DNA of 5,470 nucleotides from JBEKYH01 sp049511115 (GTDB taxonomy: Bacteria > Planctomycetota > Phycisphaerae > Tepidisphaerales > Tepidisphaeraceae), in assembly GCA_049511115.1 (NCBI GenBank), contig JBEKYH010000363.1, positions 1 through 5,470 on the forward strand. The letters run 5' to 3'. Under the pieces are notes generated by a model. It had not been told where the DNA came from. It saw only the letters and a list, made by a program, of their open reading frames with translations, and ran no database searches. The translations under genes were made by a program, and so were the position numbers. The first letter of the stretch is position 1, and each line of letters starts with the position of its first letter. Below are positions 1 to 4,797 of this stretch, one piece after another.

Positions 1-173
1 CGCCTCATCCCCCAACCCGCTCCCCGGCCCGATTAACCCCTCCAACGACAAAGTGAACATCATGGCGCGAAAAAAATCGAAACCGCTATTTACAAACCAG
101 AGAACATCTTGTCACCTTGTCACGCGCCACCCGGTCACGGGCGAATTCGCTTCATCCGGTATAGAATTCACGC
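1..173. other. Region upstream of the protease gene, no supported gene
   Basis: Nothing here is firmly assignable. CTTGTCAC is duplicated in tandem at 108-115 and 116-123, and GTCAC occurs again at 134-138. GAATTC occurs at 143-148 (within the palindrome GCGAATTCGC, 141-150) and again at 163-168, exactly 20 bp apart. TATAGA at 160-165 resembles a -10 box but is only 8 bp from the ATG and lacks a -35 at the right distance. The promoter of the protease gene is probably here but I cannot place it. Confidence 0.4.
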
Positions 174-3140
174 ATGACACAAACGCCTGATCTGTCGTTG
201 AAATCCGGGGAGCGGTTGGATGGGTTCGTCGTGAACCGGGTAACGCCGGTGGCGGAGCTGCGATCGGCGGCCATTGAATTGGAGCATCCGGCCAGCGGGG
301 CGCGGATTCTGCATCTGCATAACGACGACGGGGAGAATCTTTTCTCCGTCACCTTTCCCACGCCGCCGCCAGATGACACGGGGCTGCCGCATATCCTGGA
401 ACATTGCGTGCTGGGGGGCAGCAGGAAGTATCTCGTTAAAGACCCGTTTTTCGAGATGGTCAAGTGCTCGATGGCGACGTTCATCAACGCCATGACGGGC
501 AGCGATCACACGGTTTATCCCGTCGCCAGTAACGTGCGCCAGGACTTTTACAACCTGGCGGATGTCTACTGGGACGCAGTGTTTCATCCCAATTTGACGG
601 AAACGACTTTCCAGCGCGAGGGGCATCACCTGGAATTGGCCGTCAAAGGGGATTTGTCGAGCGAGCTGATTCTCAAGGGAATCGTTTACAACGAAATGAA
701 AGGGGCGCTCTCCAGCCCCGAGGCGATTGTTTCGGATATCGTTGAAAAATCCCTCTGGCCGGACACGCCGTACGGGAAGAATGCCGGCGGCGATCCCGAG
801 CGCATCCCGGACCTCACCTACGGCCAATTCAAGCGGTTTCACCAGACGCATTATCATCCGTCCAACGCGTTTATCTTTTTATACGGCGATATTCCCACAC
901 GCGATCATTTGCAGTTTTTGTCGGCACGATTGGCGGAGTTTGGGAAAACCGCGCCGGTCGGCCCCCTGCCGCGACAACCGCGCTGGACGAAGCCAAAGCG
1001 ACTGAGCGAGAAATATCCGGTCGACCCGACGGACCCGATCACCGGAAAGACTTACATCAACGTCAGTTGGCTGGTGGGCGATGGGTTGGATGTGGCGGAG
1101 GTTTTAGCGCTGCGGTCGCTGGATCAGATTCTTTTGGGAAATCAGGCCGCGCCACTGCGCAAGGCGCTGATCGATTCGCACCTGGGCGAGGATGTGAGCC
1201 ACGCGGGGTTGTGGGTGAATGGACGCGAGGCGTCGTTTCATGCCGGGTTGAAGGGATCCGAGCCGGATCGCACGGACGCCGTGGAGAATCTGATTCTGGC
1301 GACGCTGAAGAAGGTGGCTGACGAGGGAGTGGAAGCGCAGGCGGCCGATGCGGCGTTTCAGCAATTGGCGTACGAGTACCGCGAAATCGGCTCGATGTAT
1401 CCCCTGCGGCTCATGGACCGGGCGGTGCACCTGTGGATGCATGGACGCGATGGGCTCGATGCATTGCGCGCGGGGAAAGAATTGAAGGCATTGAAGGAGC
1501 GGTTCGCCGGCGACAAGCGGCTGTTCAGCCGGTTGATTGAAGAGCGGCTGCTCAATAATTCGCACCGATTGACGCTGACGGTCGCGCCGGATCGGGAGAT
1601 GAATGCGATCAAGGAGGCTGCGTTTACCGAAAAGATGCGGGCGATGAAGGCGTCGCTTTCGCAGGAGCGGCTGAAGGAGATCGCGGTACGGCAGGAGGAG
1701 TTGGATGCGCTGCTGACGGCGCCGAATCCGCCGGAGGCGCTGGCGGCGCTGCCGCAGTTGCACGTGCGCGATCTGCCGGCGAAACCGCGGCATATACCGA
1801 CGAATGTGGAGGAGGCGGCTAGTCTGACGCTGTTGCGAAACGATTTGTTCGCCAACGGCGTGAATTATTTGCAGCTTAGTTTTGATCTGACGGCCCTGCC
1901 ACAGGATTTGTGGGCGTATCTGCCGCTTTATGGGGAATGCGTGAGCAAGATGGGGGCGGCCGGCATGGACTATGCCGCGATGGCGCGGCGGGTGGCGGCG
2001 CACACGGGCGGCATTGGATTCGCCCACGCGGTGCACGCGCGCGTCGATGGGCCGGGGATGCTGCGGCGCGGGACGTTTGGGCTGAAATTCCTGGACGAAA
2101 AAGCCGAGCCGGCCATGAGCGTGCTGCATGATCTGGCCTTCGCGCTGGACTGCACCGATGAAGCGCGCCTCACGGACGTGCTGATGCAGGTGCGCTCGCA
2201 TCATCGCACGCGGCCGGCCAGCGAGGGATTGTCGCTAGCCCTGCAACACGCGGGGCGCGGATTGAACCTGGAAGGAAAACTCAACGAAATCTCCGGTGGA
2301 TTGCCGCAGACGCGGTTGATTGAGGAATTGGCCGGGAAAGGGCGCGATGAGCTGATCGCCAAATTGCGGGCCATCAGCGCGTTTCTCCTGCGCAGCGGTC
2401 GGCCAACGGCGAGTTTTACGGGATCGGATGATGTCTGGGAGAAGGTGCGCCGGTGGTTGGGAGAATGGACGGGGAAGATCAGCCCAGCCGCGCCTGGGGA
2501 GCGAGAGGAGCGGTTTGAGCCATTCGTCGCGCCGCGCGAGGGATTGGCGGCGCCGATGAATGTGGCGTATTGCGCGACGGTGCTGCCCGCGCCGCGGGTA
2601 TATCACCCCGATGCGCCGGTGCTGGCCGTTGGGGCGCGGCTGGTGAGTTACAACCACGTTCTGGAGGAAGTGCGATTCAAGGGAACGGCTTACGGCGGTG
2701 GATGCGCCTACGGGGCGAGCCTGGGGACGTGGTCGTTTCATTCCTACCGCGATCCGTGGATTTGGCGGACGCTGGATGTTTATCAGGCTTCGGTGGATTT
2801 TGTGCGCCGCAGCGATTGGTCGCAGACCGAGGTGGACCGCGCGATTATCGGGACGGCGAAGGAGTTTGAACGGCCCATCCGGCCGGGCGAGGCGACCAGT
2901 TCGGCCCTGTGGCGGCATTTGTCGGCGGATACGCCGCAGCGGCGCGAAGCGCGCCATGCGGCATTGCTGCGGGCCAGCAGCGCGTCGGTGAAGCGCGCCC
3001 TGCTGGAAGTGTTTGAAGCGGGGTTCCCCAAGGCGTCGGTGTGCGTAGTCTCCAGCCGCCAAAAACTGGAGGAAGCCAACAAGCAGCGGCCGCAGACGCC
3101 ACTGGCGATTGAGGACATCCTGCCGGGGGATGCGGCATAG
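174..3140 (+). CDS. Presequence protease/falcilysin-like M16C zinc metallopeptidase, full length
   Basis: This is a peptidase of the pitrilysin/insulinase superfamily, subfamily M16C (PreP, Cym1, falcilysin), which degrades short unstructured peptides inside a closed two-halved chamber. The inverted zinc motif HILEH lies at residues 73-77: His73 and His77 are the zinc ligands and Glu76 the catalytic base. The distal ligand is Glu174 in YNEMKGALSSPE. The block DPFFEMVKCSMATFINAMTG (90-109), followed by HTVYPVASN (112-120), is characteristic of M16C. A charged helical linker spans about 474-530 and joins the halves; the second half begins near 559. It contains Arg834 and Tyr840 (RFKGTAY), with the same spacing as the substrate-binding Arg/Tyr pair of plant PreP. 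The length, 988 aa, is normal for the subfamily. No signal peptide is visible, so a cytoplasmic location is inferred. ATG 174 is the first start after an in-frame TAG at 162-164. There is no clear Shine-Dalgarno sequence upstream. The gene stands alone and is convergent with the kinase gene. Confidence 0.95.
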   Translation: MTQTPDLSLKSGERLDGFVVNRVTPVAELRSAAIELEHPASGARILHLHNDDGENLFSVTFPTPPPDDTGLPHILEHCVLGGSRKYLVKDPFFEMVKCSMATFINAMTGSDHTVYPVASNVRQDFYNLADVYWDAVFHPNLTETTFQREGHHLELAVKGDLSSELILKGIVYNEMKGALSSPEAIVSDIVEKSLWPDTPYGKNAGGDPERIPDLTYGQFKRFHQTHYHPSNAFIFLYGDIPTRDHLQFLSARLAEFGKTAPVGPLPRQPRWTKPKRLSEKYPVDPTDPITGKTYINVSWLVGDGLDVAEVLALRSLDQILLGNQAAPLRKALIDSHLGEDVSHAGLWVNGREASFHAGLKGSEPDRTDAVENLILATLKKVADEGVEAQAADAAFQQLAYEYREIGSMYPLRLMDRAVHLWMHGRDGLDALRAGKELKALKERFAGDKRLFSRLIEERLLNNSHRLTLTVAPDREMNAIKEAAFTEKMRAMKASLSQERLKEIAVRQEELDALLTAPNPPEALAALPQLHVRDLPAKPRHIPTNVEEAASLTLLRNDLFANGVNYLQLSFDLTALPQDLWAYLPLYGECVSKMGAAGMDYAAMARRVAAHTGGIGFAHAVHARVDGPGMLRRGTFGLKFLDEKAEPAMSVLHDLAFALDCTDEARLTDVLMQVRSHHRTRPASEGLSLALQHAGRGLNLEGKLNEISGGLPQTRLIEELAGKGRDELIAKLRAISAFLLRSGRPTASFTGSDDVWEKVRRWLGEWTGKISPAAPGEREERFEPFVAPREGLAAPMNVAYCATVLPAPRVYHPDAPVLAVGARLVSYNHVLEEVRFKGTAYGGGCAYGASLGTWSFHSYRDPWIWRTLDVYQASVDFVRRSDWSQTEVDRAIIGTAKEFERPIRPGEATSSALWRHLSADTPQRREARHAALLRASSASVKRALLEVFEAGFPKASVCVVSSRQKLEEANKQRPQTPLAIEDILPGDAA

Positions 3141-3150
3141 CACCATATTC

Positions 3151-3251
3151 TTAACCGCAGAGGCGCAGAGGACGCGGAGAAGACAACAATTGAATTCATT
3201 TTGTGTTAAATTTTTTGAGTTTCTCCGCGTCCTCTGCGTCTCCGCGGTTAA
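3151..3251. repeat. Long inverted repeat with 31-bp arms of CGCAGAGG-type units
   Basis: The left arm (3151-3181) and right arm (3221-3251) match as reverse complements at 29 of 31 positions, around a 39-bp AT-rich loop. Each arm starts or ends with TTAACCGC and contains three 8-bp units: CGCAGAGG at 3156-3163, the same at 3164-3171, and CGCGGAGA at 3173-3180. The two arm differences are both A/G on the purine-rich strand. Similar purine-rich repeats are common between genes in many environmental bacteria and often produce false small ORFs. It begins 10 bp after the protease stop, and the right arm is followed by TCTTGTTTT, so its transcript could form a strong hairpin that ends or protects the protease mRNA; that role is inferred. 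Confidence 0.9.
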
Positions 3252-3259
3252 TCTTGTTT
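3151..3259 (+). terminator. Possible transcription end of the protease gene, formed by the repeat hairpin
   Basis: The 31-bp-arm hairpin plus the T-rich stretch TCTTGTTTT at 3252-3260 resembles an intrinsic terminator. The 39-nt loop is larger than in typical factor-independent terminators, and the T run is interrupted by C and G. The repeat may have been recruited for this role rather than having evolved as a terminator. Confidence 0.35.
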
Positions 3260-3264
3260 TACCT

Positions 3265-3300
3265 CGCGCTCGACGTGTGAGCGCGTGTGAGCGGCCCTAC
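3265..3300 (-). repeat. Solitary REP-like palindrome ending in CCCTAC
   Basis: Read on the minus strand this starts GTAGGG, the same start as the REPIN-like elements nearby. It contains a 7-bp perfect inverted repeat, CGCGCTC at 3265-3271 with GAGCGCG at 3279-3285. It also has a perfect 10-bp tandem duplication, CGTGTGAGCG at 3274-3283 and 3284-3293. The GTAG start followed by a palindrome is the layout of REP sequences. The fit is looser here than in the two neighbours because the stem is displaced from the GTAG end, so this may be a degraded or unrelated element. Confidence 0.4.
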
Positions 3301-3335
3301 CGGCGGGGGTCTTTGCAGGCTAGGATGGCTCAGGA

Positions 3336-3420
3336 GTAGGGTCTGCACTGCGCGCACTGCGGACCGTTGTTATGATGCTGGGCGTGTCGTGGTCCGCGAT
3401 GCGCGCGATGCGGACCCTAC
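3336..3420. repeat. REPIN-like element: two inverted GTAG-start palindromes (GGTCCGC type)
   Basis: Two 30-bp arms, 3336-3365 and 3391-3420, are reverse complements at 25 of 30 positions and flank a 25-bp spacer. Each arm, read inward, starts GTAGGGTC and is itself an imperfect palindrome around GCGCGC. In the right arm the inner stem GGTCCGC/GCGGACC (3391-3397, 3410-3416) is perfect. Known REP sequences consist of a GTAG or GTGG tetranucleotide followed by an imperfect palindrome, and a REPIN is two such REPs in inverted orientation; this element has that form. REPs are mobilised by RAYT (TnpA-REP) transposases encoded elsewhere. None is present in this window. Confidence 0.7.
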
Positions 3421-3451
3421 GTAACCAGGGTGGACAGATTCAGCGGGAGGC

Positions 3452-3589
3452 ATGGTGAGGTTGATTGGAATTCTATTGTTCTTGTTCTGCCTGGCGGCGA
3501 TTGTCGGCTGCGAGCGCGATGTCCGCGAGCCGGGCGAGCCGCGCGTTTTGTTCAATGCGAATGCCCCTTCGCTTAACACGGCGAAATAA
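3452..3589 (+). CDS. Small predicted lipoprotein of unknown function (45 aa)
   Basis: The product starts with a short basic N-terminus (MVR). A hydrophobic stretch follows at residues 4-19, then the lipobox IVGC, with Cys20 as the predicted lipidation and signal peptidase II cleavage site. The mature peptide would be only 26 residues (C20-K45), charged at first (ERDVREPGEPR) and then polar. GGGAGG at 3445-3450 is the best Shine-Dalgarno sequence in the window. It sits 1 nt from ATG 3452 but 4 nt from the adjacent in-frame GTG 3455 and 10 nt from TTG 3461, so the true start may be GTG or TTG; the lipobox is kept in each case. After the Cys, Glu at +2 is not an inner-membrane retention Asp, but sorting rules of this lineage are unknown. 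I recognise no family. The gene lies between two REPIN-like elements. Its short length leaves real doubt. Confidence 0.55.
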   Translation: MVRLIGILLFLFCLAAIVGCERDVREPGEPRVLFNANAPSLNTAK

Positions 3590-3613
3590 GTGCTTGCGGC
3601 TTGCGTGGTTTGC

Positions 3614-3667
3614 GTAGGGTGGGCACGGCCCACCGCTTGCCACAAAGGTGGGCGATGCCCACGCTAC
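3614..3667. repeat. REPIN-like element: two inverted GTAG-start palindromes (GGTGGGC type)
   Basis: The left REP (3614-3634) is GTAG followed by GGTGGGC-ACG-GCCCACC, a perfect 7-bp stem with a 3-nt loop. The right REP, read on the minus strand from 3667 to 3647, is GTAGC followed by GTGGGC-ATC-GCCCAC, a perfect 6-bp stem. The two 21-bp halves agree at 18 positions as inverted copies, with a 12-bp spacer (3635-3646). The whole could form two small hairpins or one long one. Its stem sequence differs from the 3336-3420 element, so it belongs to another REP family. It begins 24 bp after the lipoprotein stop, and its hairpins could stabilise or end that transcript; this is inference. Confidence 0.75.
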
Positions 3668-3675
3668 ATTTGCAT

Positions 3676-3706
3676 TTCTCCGCGCCCTCCGCGCCTCCGC
3701 GGTTCA
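3676..3706 (-). repeat. Diverged single arm of the CGCAGAGG-type repeat
   Basis: This 31-bp stretch matches the right arm at 3221-3251 at 27 of 31 positions. Read on the minus strand it consists of CGCGGAGG, CGCGGAGG, G and CGCGGAGA units after GAACCG. There is no opposite arm nearby, so it is a solitary half. It lies 14 bp past the stop codon of the minus-strand kinase gene, a position mirroring that of the complete copy behind the protease gene. Confidence 0.8.
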
Positions 3707-3720
3707 TTTGAGTTTTCGCT

Positions 3721-4653
3721 TTACACCAGCGCGCTCACCCGCTCCAGCGCCGCCGCCAGTGGCTTGGCGTATTGATCGCCGAAATGATGGACGTGGTTGA
3801 TGAGCGAATGAAGCTGATACACCGGCTTGCGGAAGCGGTGGTAATCCTCGGTCAGCTTGCGGTCGCGCTGGTAGGCTTTCATGAAAGTCGGGCCGACGGT
3901 CTGGAATAGGTCCAGGTAGGCCAGCTCGACCTCGGCATGGGCGAATTTGCATTCGGGATCGAGGAACGCCGCCACGCGAAAGCGGCCGCCGTCCTCGATG
4001 CGGACCAGCAGATTGGACGACCACAAATCTCCGTGGATCAGGCGCGGAGAATCGTCGTGGGCGATCAGGCGGTCCAGCCGCTCGCGGAGGCGGTTAACGA
4101 GTTTGCGCTCCTTCACGCCCAGCATGTTGGTCTTTTCCACGCCGCGCCAGATGGGATCGTAGATTTTTTTATAGAACGCGGGCCAGCTCTCAAATTCCTC
4201 GCGCTCTTCCGGATCGGCGCGGCAAAAGCCCGTGGCGGTCTGGGCGTGCAGGCTGCGCAGGAGCTCGGCGAGGTGGATTTGCAATTCATCAAACTGCGCG
4301 GGAGTGGCCAGTTTGCGGGCCTGCGACCAATCGACGCCTTCGACGAATTCCATGAGGATATAGCTGAACGGATCATCGAGCGTGCCGGTTTTCCAGATAT
4401 AGACCTTTGGGACGGGCAGGCCGGCATTGCGAAGGAGTGCCAACTGGTGGGCTTCGCGCTGGTAAGAGCGGTCGACGCGGTGGGCGGAGATTTTCAGGAC
4501 GGCTTTGGAGCGGTCGGCAAGGGTCAACGCGACGGTGGTGGAGATGCAGCCGCCGTCAAGCGGCGTAACTTCCGCCAGCTCCGCCGAATCCCCCGCCCAT
4601 TCCTTAACGATCCGGCGGAGCACAGGCCAGGATATTTCTGAGTCCTGGGACAT
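3721..4653 (-). CDS. Fructosamine-3-kinase family protein (ketosamine kinase-like)
   Basis: Members of this protein-kinase-fold family phosphorylate ketosamine adducts on glycated lysines, which makes them unstable and so deglycates proteins. From the preferred ATG at 4653 the product has 310 aa, close to the family norm. Visible features are the P-loop region PLDGGCIST (31-39) with Cys36, the nucleotide-binding Lys54 (AVLKI), Glu67 as probable helix-C partner, the hinge region ILMEFVEG (99-106), the catalytic loop HGDLWSSN (207-214) with Asp209 and Asn214, the DFG-equivalent Asp232 in FLDPE, and the family signature YQLHSLINHVHHFG (279-292). The frame is open to ATG 4755. The extra 34 residues (proline- and arginine-rich) do not resemble the family, and neither start has a clear Shine-Dalgarno sequence. 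A general aminoglycoside-phosphotransferase-type small-molecule kinase is the alternative. The gene is convergent with the protease and divergent from the membrane protein gene. Confidence 0.88.
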   Translation of the reverse strand: MSQDSEISWPVLRRIVKEWAGDSAELAEVTPLDGGCISTTVALTLADRSKAVLKISAHRVDRSYQREAHQLALLRNAGLPVPKVYIWKTGTLDDPFSYILMEFVEGVDWSQARKLATPAQFDELQIHLAELLRSLHAQTATGFCRADPEEREEFESWPAFYKKIYDPIWRGVEKTNMLGVKERKLVNRLRERLDRLIAHDDSPRLIHGDLWSSNLLVRIEDGGRFRVAAFLDPECKFAHAEVELAYLDLFQTVGPTFMKAYQRDRKLTEDYHRFRKPVYQLHSLINHVHHFGDQYAKPLAAALERVSALV

Positions 4654-4702
4654 GGCCGTGCGCGAGAGAGCGATTGTCGCAGGAATGGTAGGCGCGGGCA
4701 AA

Positions 4703-4740
4703 GGAAATCTCCCCCTTAAGGAAATCTCGCGGGGAAATCT
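4703..4740. promoter_or_regulatory. Three direct GGAAATCT repeats in the divergent intergenic region
   Basis: GGAAATCT occurs at 4703-4710, 4720-4727 and 4733-4740, start-to-start distances 17 and 13 bp. A shorter match, CAAATC, follows at 4744-4749. They lie between the divergent starts of the kinase (4653) and membrane protein (4798) genes, where an operator would be expected. The uneven spacing and short unit mean chance is possible. If the kinase actually starts at 4755 the repeats would be inside its coding region. I could not pick out a convincing -35/-10 pair for either gene. Confidence 0.25.
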
Positions 4741-4797
4741 GTGCAAATCGTTCATTTGGCAACATATTTCGCAAAATGTCGGTATCCTGCATATTCG

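Noticed and set aside
1..63. A possible divergent gene on the minus strand starting at ATG 63 and running off the left edge
   Set aside because: Only 21 codons are visible, with no Shine-Dalgarno sequence and no recognisable sequence, so it cannot be told from chance.
2..190. A plus-strand frame open from the left edge to a TGA at 188-190, overlapping the protease start
   Set aside because: It could be the end of an upstream gene but shows no protein-like pattern and would overlap the protease start by 17 bp. Another frame ends at TAA 34-36, which is an equally plausible end of an upstream gene.
1104..2204. A minus-strand 366-codon open frame inside the protease gene
   Set aside because: It is antisense to a convincing full-length M16C protease. 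The composition is Arg/Gln/His-rich, as expected from a mirror frame in GC-rich DNA, with no recognisable domain.
3109..3339. A plus-strand 76-codon frame containing TAEAQRTRR and LRVLCVSAVN
   Set aside because: It is the translation of the two arms of the CGCAGAGG-type inverted repeat; such peptides recur wherever this repeat does and have no support as proteins.
3141..3720. CRISPR array
   Set aside because: The repeats here are inverted palindromes of different families, not regularly spaced direct repeats with unique spacers.
3590..3775. A plus-strand 61-codon frame containing GWARPTACHKGG
   Set aside because: It translates the GGTGGGC REPIN-like element and the solitary repeat arm, then runs into the end of the kinase gene on the other strand.
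3937..4641. A plus-strand 234-codon open frame opposite the kinase gene
   Set aside because: It is a shadow of the kinase gene, whose motifs are clear on the minus strand; no domain is visible in this frame.
4756..4788. TTGGCA at 4756-4761 with TATCCT at 4783-4788 as a sigma70-type promoter for the membrane protein
   Set aside because: The 21-bp spacer is too long and the -10 match is poor.
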